Shown: positions 1 to 6,707, counted from the stretch's first letter. The stretch is 7,172 nucleotides of DNA from Actinomycetota bacterium (GCA_003170995.1 PMXT01000068.1:16668-23839), one strand, 5' to 3'. Notes: generated by a model not told the origin, from the sequence alone. Program-made: numbers and translations.

Positions 1-465
1 GACGACACCGGCTCGATCACGATGATGGAGATCCGCTCCAAGGCTCGGCGCCTGAAGACGCGCGAACCGAAGCTGGGCCTGATCATCGTCGACTACCTAC
101 AGTTGATGACATCCGGCTTTTCGGCCGAGAACCGTGTCCAGGAGGTCTCTCAGATCTCCCGTTCGCTCAAGGTGCTGGCGCGCGACCTGGAGGTGCCGAT
201 CGTCGCTCTCTCACAGCTATCGCGCGCCGTCGAGCAGCGAAGCGACAAGCGCCCGATCCTCTCTGATCTGCGCGAGTCGGGCGCGATCGAGCAGGACTCC
301 GACATAGTCGCCTTCATCTACCGCGACGAGTACTACAACGACGAATCCGACCAGCAGGGCCTGGCCGAGGTGATCGTGGCCAAACACCGAAACGGCCCCA
401 CCGACACAGTCAAGCTCTCCTTCCTCAAGCGTTACGCCAAGTTCGCAGATCTGGCAGCGGTGTGA
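1..465 (+). CDS. dnaB: Replicative DNA helicase DnaB, C-terminal part (5' end outside window)
   Basis: This is the C-terminal 154 residues of the hexameric helicase that unwinds DNA ahead of the replication fork using ATP. The reading frame is open from base 1, so the N-terminal domain, the linker and Walker A lie upstream. Seen here: the Walker B-type strand [12 protein letters not shown] with its Asp at about residue 31; the [11 protein letters not shown] segment around 65-75, whose Gln is the family's phosphate sensor; the motif [16 protein letters not shown] near 88-103; and AKHRNGPT near 127-134, whose basic residues correspond to the arginine-finger hairpin that completes the neighbouring subunit's ATP site. 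The tail [14 protein letters not shown] matches the usual DnaB ending, so the 3' end is intact. No intein is visible in this part, but one could lie upstream. Family assignment is very secure. Confidence 0.97.
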   Translation, partial: DDTGSITMMEIRSKARRLKTREPKLGLIIVDYLQLMTSGFSAENRVQEVSQISRSLKVLARDLEVPIVALSQLSRAVEQRSDKRPILSDLRESGAIEQDSDIVAFIYRDEYYNDESDQQGLAEVIVAKHRNGPTDTVKLSFLKRYAKFADLAAV

Positions 466-469
466 CGAC

Positions 470-500
470 GTTCGGCGACGCCGGTCGAACTTTGCGCCTT
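470..500 (+). terminator. Possible intrinsic terminator after dnaB
   Basis: Five bases after the dnaB stop, GTTCG (470-474) can pair with CGAAC (486-490), with a further CGGC/GCCG pairing possible inside. The run TTTGCGCCTT follows immediately. The U-tract is poor, as is common in high-GC genomes, so this is a plausible rather than certain terminator. It fits with the next gene having its own ribosome binding site after a 120-base gap. Confidence 0.4.
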
Positions 501-531
501 GTCCACGCACTCCAGCAGGGAGGGGAAGAAC

Positions 532-549
532 GTCCGGTCGCGAACGGAC
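532..549. promoter_or_regulatory. 18-bp near-perfect palindrome, operator-like
   Basis: GTCCGGTCGCGAACGGAC is its own reverse complement except for one mismatched pair (8 of 9 pairs match). It is followed by the AT-rich stretch AATGAATTATT, which contains a -10-like AATTAT at 554-559, and lies 36 bases before the start of the small Cys-rich gene. The arrangement suggests a binding site for a dimeric regulator. It lacks a U-tract, so it makes a poor terminator. No -35 of good quality is visible. The regulator is unknown. Confidence 0.35.
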
Positions 550-585
550 AATGAATTATTCCGCGGCTTGAGACGGGAGGGGGAA

Positions 586-807
586 ATGACGACGGATGTG
601 AAGCAAACGGTCTGGCTTGGCCCCGGCGTCGTGCGTTTCGCCGTTCTCTGCGAGGCCTGTCTGGCGGAATGCGCACCGAAGGAAGGCCGCTACGCGACGG
701 TGCTCGAGGGCGAGCTTCCGCTCTCACGCGTGCGTGAGGCAGCCACCTGCCCGCATGGGCACGAGCTCGAGCTCGTACGCTCGAGCGCCGCTAGCAGAGC
801 CGCGTAG
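586..807 (+). CDS. Small Cys/His-rich protein, putative zinc-binding, unknown function
   Basis: This is a 73-residue protein that I do not recognise. The ATG at 586 is chosen because GGAGG (576-580) sits 5 bases upstream; a TTG at 499 would add 29 residues with no ribosome binding site in front. Cysteines at 22, 25 and 29 (the CEACLAEC segment) and Cys55, His57 and His59 (CPHGHELELV) are spaced like a treble-clef or zinc-ribbon knuckle pair, with about 25 residues between the halves. Metal binding is inferred from that spacing only. No signal peptide or membrane segment is seen, so it is probably cytoplasmic. The first half, QTVWLGPGVVRFAVL, looks like a beta-rich N-terminus. It lies between dnaB and purA on the same strand, but gaps of 120 and 93 bases suggest its own transcript. 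It could be a small DNA- or protein-binding regulator. Confidence 0.6.
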   Translation: MTTDVKQTVWLGPGVVRFAVLCEACLAECAPKEGRYATVLEGELPLSRVREAATCPHGHELELVRSSAASRAA

Positions 808-840
808 TCTGGCGCTCGCCTCGAGAAGAGCTCACTGTTC

Positions 841-854
841 GCCTCACGAGAGGC
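841..854 (+). terminator. Small hairpin after the Cys-rich gene
   Basis: GCCTC (841-845) and GAGGC (850-854) form a perfect 5-bp stem with a 4-base loop, 33 bases after the small gene's stop. There is no U-tract, so a terminator role is weak. Confidence 0.2.
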
Positions 855-864
855 CGTCCCCTCG

Positions 865-893
865 TTGCCGCCCTCCGATCGTTCAGGCAAACT
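865..893 (+). promoter_or_regulatory. Candidate purA promoter (leaderless geometry)
   Basis: TTGCCG (865-870) resembles a -35 box at 4 of 6 positions. After a 17-base spacer, CAAACT (888-893) resembles a -10 box at 3 of 6. Transcription starting about 7 bases later would begin at the purA GTG (901), giving an mRNA without a 5' leader. This agrees with the absence of a Shine-Dalgarno sequence before 901. The match is modest and inferred by eye. Confidence 0.35.
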
Positions 894-900
894 CTCGCTC

Positions 901-2193
<1,293 letters not shown>

Positions 2194-2265
2194 AGCTTGG
2201 TCAGAAGTGAAACTTCCCGTCGCCTGATCGGACTTCGCACCAGGATGCTAATTCGGCACGAAGCC

Positions 2266-2288
2266 GGCACACCTCGTGTGCTCTTCCT
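2266..2288 (+). terminator. Possible purA terminator
   Basis: GCACAC (2267-2272), loop CTC, GTGTGC (2276-2281) form a perfect 6-bp stem 73 bases after the purA stop, extendable by one G-U pair. The pyrimidine run TCTTCCT follows. The stem is short and the T-tract is interrupted, so this is a moderate candidate. Confidence 0.35.
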
Positions 2289-2354
2289 CGCTACCGTGTT
2301 CCGACCCCGCGGGTGGGTGGATAAAGGCGGGGGGCGGCGGAAGTTGACGCCGTA

Positions 2355-2409
2355 TAGAGCCCTGCCGGTCGCGCTCGTTTGGCGAATCTCCATTTCGAGA
2401 TGGGCTCTA
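2355..2409. repeat. Inverted repeat with nested hairpin spanning the permease stop codon
   Basis: TAGAGCCC (2355-2362) and GGGCTCTA (2402-2409) are perfect 8-base inverted repeats 39 bases apart. Just inside the right arm is a second perfect pairing, ATCTC (2386-2390) with GAGAT (2397-2401), so the two stems abut and could stack. The right arm contains the complement of the permease stop codon. The structure lies in the 213-base convergent gap between purA and the permease and may end transcription from either side, although neither strand has a clear U-tract. The rest of the gap holds the G-rich run at 2311-2340 and no gene. Confidence 0.4.
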
Positions 2410-3309
2410 GAAAACGAAGGAGCCGATCACGACGCCGATCACGACCGGGATCGTCGCCGCCACCACCATCAGGCGCACGAGCGCCGGGCGCATGTCGTAG
2501 ACACGAGCGATCGTGAGCAGATGGAAGGCAGGTGGCATGGCGGCCAGCAGATAGAAGGTCGGCGAAATATCTGCGCCGACGGCCGTTCCGACCGCAAACA
2601 GAATAAGCGGGCCGGCGCCGATCTTGAGCGCCATCGCGCCGGTCGCGCGGGCGACCTCGACCAGATCGTGCTCAACCCGCTCGAGTGGTAGCGAAACACC
2701 GAGTATGAGAAAGCCGAACGGGCCGATCAGCGCCGCGGCGACATCCTCGACCTTGCCGATGTGGGGTATGTGAACGCCGGCCGCCCGTAACGCGAGCGCG
2801 GTCACCAGCGCCCAGAGCGGCGGATTGAGCAGCACGACGGCCAGGCGCGAACGTCCGCTGGTGTCGATCGAGCGCTTCCCGAACAGGCGCGCCACGACCA
2901 CCGAGACCGACGACATCGGCACCCCGAACGAGAGCTGGTCGTAGACGACCGCCTGGGTGAGTCCGATATGACCGAACGCGAGCTGGGCAAGCGAGTAACC
3001 GATGAAGCCGGTGTTGCCGACCGAGCCCGCGAGCGTGAGCGCGCCACGTTCGTCTCGCTCCTTCGTGACCAGGCGCGCATACAGGCAGCTCAGCCCGACG
3101 AGCAGCCAGGTGCTCGTGATCACAGCCGCGACCGCCAGCCCGAGCCTGCTCGTGAGCGAGACGTTGAGGAAGGTCGCAAAAACGAGAACCGGGATCACGA
3201 GCCAGAAGCTGACGTTCCAGATCGAGTCGCGGACGCGCTCCTGCGAGCGCAACCGCTGGAGCAAAAGTCCGACCACGAGAGCGATCAGAAGGAAGGCGAG
3301 CTTTACCAC
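2407..3309 (-). CDS. AEC (auxin efflux carrier) family permease
   Basis: This is an inner-membrane transporter of 300 residues with about ten hydrophobic segments (roughly 3-19, 33-50, 57-78, 91-112, 118-142, 156-177, 188-209, 224-246, 250-271, 278-298), the usual AEC size and topology. The two discontinuous core motifs of the family are visible: GNTGFIGYSLAQ near 99-110 in the fourth segment and AMPPAFHLLTIARVYD near 257-272 in the ninth, plus LNPPLWALV at 161-169. Bacterial AEC members are often annotated as carriers for malate, malonate or other organic anions; the substrate cannot be read from this sequence. The start is GTG at 3309, preceded by an in-frame TAG four codons upstream. A GGAG lies only 2 bases before it, an unusually tight spacing. 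The gene is transcribed alone, divergent from purD and convergent with purA. Confidence 0.9.
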   Translation of the reverse strand: MVKLAFLLIALVVGLLLQRLRSQERVRDSIWNVSFWLVIPVLVFATFLNVSLTSRLGLAVAAVITSTWLLVGLSCLYARLVTKERDERGALTLAGSVGNTGFIGYSLAQLAFGHIGLTQAVVYDQLSFGVPMSSVSVVVARLFGKRSIDTSGRSRLAVVLLNPPLWALVTALALRAAGVHIPHIGKVEDVAAALIGPFGFLILGVSLPLERVEHDLVEVARATGAMALKIGAGPLILFAVGTAVGADISPTFYLLAAMPPAFHLLTIARVYDMRPALVRLMVVAATIPVVIGVVIGSFVF

Positions 3310-3343
3310 GTCTCCAGGCTATCGACCACGCCCGCCGCTGGAA

Positions 3344-3372
3344 CGCATAGATTTCCCTAGATGCCCCATCAA
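3344..3372 (-). promoter_or_regulatory. Weak candidate promoter for the AEC permease
   Basis: Read on the minus strand, TTGATG (3372-3367) and TATGCG (3349-3344) are separated by exactly 17 bases, about 35 bases before the GTG start. The -35 matches at 4 of 6 positions and the -10 only at its first three bases. Position and spacing fit, but the sequence support is thin. Confidence 0.22.
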
Positions 3373-3402
3373 GCAATACCCTCCGGCCCCTGGCCCGCTA
3401 TC

Positions 3403-3493
3403 ACGCGGCGCGCTGCCGCGTCCTCGGTTGCGCTCGTACTTCCAGTCAGTACGAACGCGCACTGCGTCCTTGCATCGCTTGGTGCTAGCAACC
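3403..3493. repeat. Double-hairpin structured region upstream of purD
   Basis: Hairpin 1: ACGCGGC (3403-3409), loop GCGCT, GCCGCGT (3415-3421), a perfect 7-bp GC-rich stem. Hairpin 2: bases 3430-3440 pair with 3448-3458 around the loop TCCAGTC, 10 of 11 pairs, with the inner seven (TCGTACT/AGTACGA) perfect. In addition GGTTGC (3426-3431) and GCAACC (3488-3493) are perfectly complementary and could enclose or compete with hairpin 2. The block fills most of the 218-base divergent gap and ends 34 bases before the purD start. It may be an intergenic palindromic repeat or a structured mRNA leader. It does not show the conserved core of the purine riboswitch. Confidence 0.5.
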
Positions 3494-3515
3494 CAGGAAC
3501 TCGGAAGCATCACTT

Positions 3516-3522
3516 GAAGGGG
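3516..3522 (+). promoter_or_regulatory. purD ribosome binding site
   Basis: GAAGGGG ends 5 bases before the ATG at 3528, a good Shine-Dalgarno match that fixes the purD start. Confidence 0.7.
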
Positions 3523-3527
3523 CACAC

Positions 3528-4760
3528 ATGAAGGTTCTCATCGTCGGATCGGGCGGCCGCGAGCACGCTCTGGCCTGGAAGCTGGCCCAGAGCCCAAAGC
3601 TGAGCGAGCTGCACGCCGCGCCGGGAAACCCGGGTATAGCCTCGCTCGGTAACTGCCACCCCGTGCGCGCCGACGACGGCGAAGGGCTGCTTACGCTCGC
3701 GCATTCGCTGGCGATCGACCTGGTTGTGGTCGGGCCCGAGGTGCCGCTCGTGGCGGGGGTGGCTGATCAGCTCCGTCATGCCGGTATCGCCGTCTTTGGG
3801 CCGGGGCGAGAGGCGGCCATGCTCGAGGGCTCGAAATCCTTCGCCAAGGAGTTGATGCTCGCGGCGAAAGTGCCATCTGCGAGAGAGCTGCCTGAGCCGC
3901 TCGCCCCTTGTGTCGTCAAGGCCGACGGATTGGCGGCCGGAAAGGGCGTCTTCGTCTGCCCCGACACCGAGTCACTGGCCAGGGCGCTGAAGGAGGTCGA
4001 GGCCTTTCCCGGCAAGCCCATCTTCGAGGAGCTACTGATCGGAGAGGAGCTGTCGATGCTGGTACTCGCCGCCGGCGAGGAGACGTTGGCGCTGGCGCCG
4101 GCCCAGGACTTCAAGCGCTCCTACGACGGCGACCAGGGCCCGAACACTGGCGGTATGGGCTCATACTCCCCAGTGCCGGGCATCGGCCCGGACGAGGTCG
4201 AGGTGATTCTCGATCAGGTGCACCGCCCGGTGTTGACCGAGCTGGCCGAGCGCGGACATCCCTTCATCGGAGTTCTCTACGCCGGCCTGATGCGCACCGA
4301 CGAGGGCATCAAGGTGCTCGAGTTCAACGTTCGCTTCGGCGATCCCGAGACGCAGGCGATTCTGCCGCGGCTCCAAGGCGACTTGCTCGAGGCGCTGGCC
4401 ATCGTCGCGAACGGTACGCTCGAGGGTGTCGAGCTCGGTGTCTCGAAGGAAGCAGCCGTGACAGTCGTGCTCGCGGCCGGAATCTACCCGGCAGGCTCCG
4501 ATAAGGGCTCGCCGATCGAGGGTATCGCCGAGGCCGAGAAGGCCGGTGCGATCGTCTTCCAGGCCGGTACCGCGGTACGCGACGAGGCGCTGGTGACGAA
4601 TGGGGGCCGGATCCTGAACGTGAGCGCGCTCGGCCCGACGATCGCCGAAGCGCGCGAGCGAGTCTACGCAGCTTGCGAGAAGATCAGCTGGAAGGGAATG
4701 CGCTATCGCACGGATATCGCTCTCGAGGCGACGAGACGGGAGGCAAGCAAAGGTGCCTGA
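3528..4760 (+). CDS. purD: Phosphoribosylamine-glycine ligase (GAR synthetase)
   Basis: It ligates glycine to 5-phosphoribosylamine with ATP to make GAR, step 2 of de novo purine synthesis, in the cytoplasm. The 410 residues run in family order: N-terminal fold MKVLIVGSGGREHALAWKL; VVVGPEVPLVAGVAD near 67-80; LEGSKSFAKELM near 99-110; the ATP-grasp segment VVKADGLAAGKGV near 129-141; DFKRSYDGDQGPNTGGMGSYSP near 194-215; EFNVRFGDPETQ at 265-276, the PurD signature; and a C-terminal domain ending in YRTDIALEA. The product is shorter than the usual 420-430. About 12 residues are missing between LEGSK and KADG, where most members have an extra helix. The ATG has a good ribosome binding site. Its last 8 bases overlap purE, so the two form an operon with likely translational coupling. 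Confidence 0.97.
   Translation: MKVLIVGSGGREHALAWKLAQSPKLSELHAAPGNPGIASLGNCHPVRADDGEGLLTLAHSLAIDLVVVGPEVPLVAGVADQLRHAGIAVFGPGREAAMLEGSKSFAKELMLAAKVPSARELPEPLAPCVVKADGLAAGKGVFVCPDTESLARALKEVEAFPGKPIFEELLIGEELSMLVLAAGEETLALAPAQDFKRSYDGDQGPNTGGMGSYSPVPGIGPDEVEVILDQVHRPVLTELAERGHPFIGVLYAGLMRTDEGIKVLEFNVRFGDPETQAILPRLQGDLLEALAIVANGTLEGVELGVSKEAAVTVVLAAGIYPAGSDKGSPIEGIAEAEKAGAIVFQAGTAVRDEALVTNGGRILNVSALGPTIAEARERVYAACEKISWKGMRYRTDIALEATRREASKGA
4739..4743 (+). promoter_or_regulatory. purE ribosome binding site inside purD
   Basis: GGAGG lies within the final codons of purD, 9 bases before the GTG at 4753. It decides the purE start and supports coupling of the two genes. Confidence 0.65.
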
Positions 4761-5166
4761 GCAGCCGCTGGTGGGAGTCTTGATCGGCTCGGAGTCCGAC
4801 CGAGAGCGCATGCAACCCTGCCTGGACGAGCTCGCCGGCCGCGCTATCGCCTGCGAGCTCGAGGTGCGCTCGGCGCACCGTTCCCCCGACGCCGTCGCCG
4901 AGTACTGTCGCGGTGCCGCCGGACGCGGGCTGAAGGTGCTGATCTGCGGCGCCGGCATGGCCGCCGCGCTACCGGGAATGGCCGCCGCCTACACCGAGTT
5001 ACCGGTCATCGGCGTCCCGCTTCGCTCTGAGAAAAGCGCGATGGACGGCATGGATGCACTGCTGGCGATGGCCCAGATGCCGCCCGGCGTCCCGGTCGCC
5101 GCGGTCTCGATCGATGGCGCCCGCAACGCCGCCATCCTCGCCGCGCGGATCCTCGCTCTCCTATAA
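4753..5166 (+). CDS. purE: N5-carboxyaminoimidazole ribonucleotide mutase (PurE), short variant
   Basis: Class I PurE converts N5-CAIR to CAIR in purine synthesis and normally works with PurK. The 137-residue product shows the phosphate-binding GSESD (12-16), SAHRSP (40-45) with the catalytic His42 (His45 in E. coli numbering), GAGMAAALPG (66-75), PVIGVP (84-89) and the MDGMDALLAMAQMPPGVPV segment. Two things are odd. In the third motif the family has GAGGAAHLPG, and the conserved His (His75 in E. coli) is Ala72 here. The protein also ends at AARILALL, about 20-30 residues short of the usual 160-170, so the C-terminal helix is missing. The other motifs are intact and the frame is clean, so I call it a gene rather than a pseudogene, but reduced or altered activity is possible. 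No purK lies next to it in this window. Confidence 0.93.
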   Translation: MPEQPLVGVLIGSESDRERMQPCLDELAGRAIACELEVRSAHRSPDAVAEYCRGAAGRGLKVLICGAGMAAALPGMAAAYTELPVIGVPLRSEKSAMDGMDALLAMAQMPPGVPVAAVSIDGARNAAILAARILALL

Positions 5167-5171
5167 AGCTG

Positions 5172-5624
5172 ATGTCCCGGGCAAGCGCCGATCGCGTTTG
5201 GGTCTCGAGCCAGATCTTGCTCATGGCCCTGGTCGTGGTCGCAGCGATTTTCGGGCCGCATTGGCCCATCGGCCTCGTCTTGGCAATCGTTGGAGTCGCG
5301 CTCACGATCGCGGGCGGACTGGAGATGCTCTGGGGCGCGGGCACGCTTGGTCGCTCTCTCACTCCCTTCCCGAGCCCGCGTGGGACGCATCTCGAGCGCG
5401 GGCCCTACCGCTTCGTTCGCCACCCCATCTACGGCGGCGGCATCGTTCTGGCGGTCGGAATCGCGCTCGCCTCGAGCCCGCTGACGCTCGCCCCGGCGTT
5501 GGCGCTCGTCCCATTCTTCCTCGTCAAGGCGCACTACGAAGAGCGCCTGCTCGCTCAGGCCGACCCCGGCTACGCCGAATACCTGGCTCGCGTGCGCAGT
5601 CGCTTCTTCCCCGGACTGCTCTGA
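5172..5624 (+). CDS. Isoprenylcysteine carboxyl methyltransferase (ICMT/PEMT-like) family membrane protein
   Basis: This is a 150-residue integral membrane protein with about four hydrophobic segments (13-28, 31-50, 87-101, 103-119). The C-terminal half has the family hallmark GPYRFVRHPIYGGGI (77-91), followed after the last segment by KAHYEERLLAQ and a PGYAEYLARV segment ending in RFFPGL, the SAM-binding layout of the ICMT/phospholipid methyltransferase superfamily. Bacterial members mostly have unknown substrates; lipids, quinone-like molecules or other small hydrophobic acceptors are possible, and protein isoprenylcysteine is unlikely. The ATG lies 5 bases after the purE stop with no convincing Shine-Dalgarno sequence, so translation probably depends on ribosomes ending purE. 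It is therefore probably the last gene of the purD-purE transcript, although no metabolic link to purines is evident. The 41 bases before the convergent deacetylase gene hold no clear terminator. Confidence 0.85.
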   Translation: MSRASADRVWVSSQILLMALVVVAAIFGPHWPIGLVLAIVGVALTIAGGLEMLWGAGTLGRSLTPFPSPRGTHLERGPYRFVRHPIYGGGIVLAVGIALASSPLTLAPALALVPFFLVKAHYEERLLAQADPGYAEYLARVRSRFFPGLL

Positions 5625-5665
5625 GCGCGCCGAGCTCAACGTCCGCAGCCGCGTCAGTAGGGTTT

Positions 5666-6610
5666 CTAGTGTGCCCAGCAGCGCTCCAATGAGCCGTTGA
5701 GCGGAGGCGGGTCGAGCATCAGAAGCTCAGGGACGGTAACCGGGGTTAGGCCGCGCTCCTCGAGTCCCGGCAGAATCAGGCGATGGAGAGCGCGGATCGT
5801 CTGGCCACGGTTCTCGTGCAGCAGCACTATCGAGCCGGGCTGGACGTTGCGCAGCACTTCGTGCCCGATCTGGCGCCAGTTGTTGCCCTGCGAGTCGCCG
5901 CTGTCGATGCTCCAGAGCACTTCGATCATTCCGAGTCGGCGTGCGACGCGATCGACGCGGGCGTTTCGGGCGCCGTAGGGTGAGCGGAAGAGGCGCACCT
6001 TCGTTCCGGTCGCCTTACTGATCGCCTTTTTCGTCCGGACTATCTGGTGGCTTATCTGCGCCCGCTCGAGCCCCACGAGCGACTTGTGCGACCAGGTGTG
6101 ATCCCCAAGCGCAGAGTAGTTCGCCAGCTCCTCTCGTACCTCGCTCTGGCGCGACGCCACATTACGACCAACCAGGAAGAAGGTGGCTCTCACGTGCTCC
6201 TTGCGAAGGATCTTCAGAGCAAGCGGCGTGTACAACCCCGGGCCGTCGTCGAAGGTGAGCGCGACGTAGCGGCCGCTCGAGCCGCCGCAGTAGAGCGGTT
6301 GGTTGCGGGCGGCGAAACGATCGAGCGCGCCGCGTTCGGCCAGGTGCGAGACCTTGTTGATCACCCTGGCGAGCGCCGCTATCCAAAAGTCGGAACTGGG
6401 CGAGACCGGCCGCGTAGCTTTACTCCCCGGGCGCGTCTCGCCGGGACGCGCCCGCGACGACGGTGACGATGCGTCTCGGTTCGAGAGGAAAAGACCGAGA
6501 CCGAGGAAGGCGGCTAGTACCAACACGACGCTAAGCGCCGTCGCCTGCCTCTGGTGCCGCAGGCGCCGGCGCCTGCGCTCCCGATCTATATCTCGCTGTC
6601 TATTCGGCAC
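5666..6610 (-). CDS. Membrane-anchored polysaccharide deacetylase (NodB homology domain)
   Basis: This is a metal-dependent carbohydrate esterase family 4 enzyme, probably removing N-acetyl groups from peptidoglycan or another envelope polysaccharide outside the membrane. The 314 residues comprise a very basic N-terminus (MPNRQRDIDRERRRRR), one membrane anchor at about 24-42, a Ser/Pro/Arg-rich linker to about 73, and a NodB domain from about 114. The catalytic motifs are all present: TFDDGP (119-124) with base and metal Asp, HTWSH (171-175) with the two metal His, RSPYG (209-213), WSIDSGD (233-239), and IVLLHE (261-266) with the catalytic His265. Cys108 and Cys311 could form a disulfide. GTG 6610 is preferred because MPNR then leads directly into the basic anchor. 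A TTG at 6646 would add 12 residues. Neither has a good ribosome binding site. It is convergent with the methyltransferase gene and divergent from purB. Confidence 0.92.
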   Translation of the reverse strand: MPNRQRDIDRERRRRRLRHQRQATALSVVLVLAAFLGLGLFLSNRDASSPSSRARPGETRPGSKATRPVSPSSDFWIAALARVINKVSHLAERGALDRFAARNQPLYCGGSSGRYVALTFDDGPGLYTPLALKILRKEHVRATFFLVGRNVASRQSEVREELANYSALGDHTWSHKSLVGLERAQISHQIVRTKKAISKATGTKVRLFRSPYGARNARVDRVARRLGMIEVLWSIDSGDSQGNNWRQIGHEVLRNVQPGSIVLLHENRGQTIRALHRLILPGLEERGLTPVTVPELLMLDPPPLNGSLERCWAH

Positions 6611-6693
6611 GCTCGGTATCGAGCCCCATTCTGAGCAATACCGCAAACGAGCGCCACGCGCGATTCGTCACGAGCGCCGGCCAGAGCTACATC

Positions 6694-6699
6694 TAGACT
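6694..6699 (+). promoter_or_regulatory. Candidate purB -10 element (leaderless geometry)
   Basis: TAGACT matches the -10 consensus at 4 of 6 positions and ends 8 bases before the purB GTG, so transcription would start at or next to the start codon. No Shine-Dalgarno sequence is present before 6708. No convincing -35 is found at normal spacing. The rest of the 97-base divergent gap shows only a small palindrome, GCTCG-GTAT-CGAGC, at 6611-6624 next to the deacetylase start. Confidence 0.4.
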
Positions 6700-6707
6700 A
6701 TTCAGCA

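Noticed and set aside
499..585. Upstream TTG extension of the small Cys-rich protein
   Set aside because: It has no ribosome binding site, would include the palindrome and AT-rich patch as coding sequence, and adds a composition unlike the rest. The ATG at 586 has a strong Shine-Dalgarno sequence.
2344..2358. TTGACG followed by TATAGA, looking like promoter boxes
   Set aside because: The two boxes are only 3 bases apart, so they cannot act together. No + strand gene lies downstream before the antisense permease.
2197..2691. 164-codon + strand open frame over the permease 3' end
   Set aside because: It is antisense to a clear AEC permease, rich in Arg/His/Asp as expected of a high-GC shadow frame, and has no family motif.
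3403..3527. Purine (guanine/adenine) riboswitch before purD
   Set aside because: I do not find the conserved three-way junction core or the two kissing loops of that class. The paired arms are two simple stem-loops plus one long-range helix.
4161..4958. 265-codon minus-strand open frame opposite purD and purE
   Set aside because: It is a shadow of two well-supported enzymes, of low-complexity Arg/Ala/Ser composition and without recognisable domains.
4989..5639. 216-codon minus-strand open frame opposite purE and the methyltransferase
   Set aside because: It is antisense to conserved membrane motifs, and its composition is typical of a GC-rich shadow frame.
5054..5692. 212-codon + strand frame running through the purE end and the methyltransferase; considered as a frameshifted purE tail
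   Set aside because: The sequence after the purE stop does not resemble a PurE C-terminus, and the frame is Arg/Ser/Pro-rich throughout.
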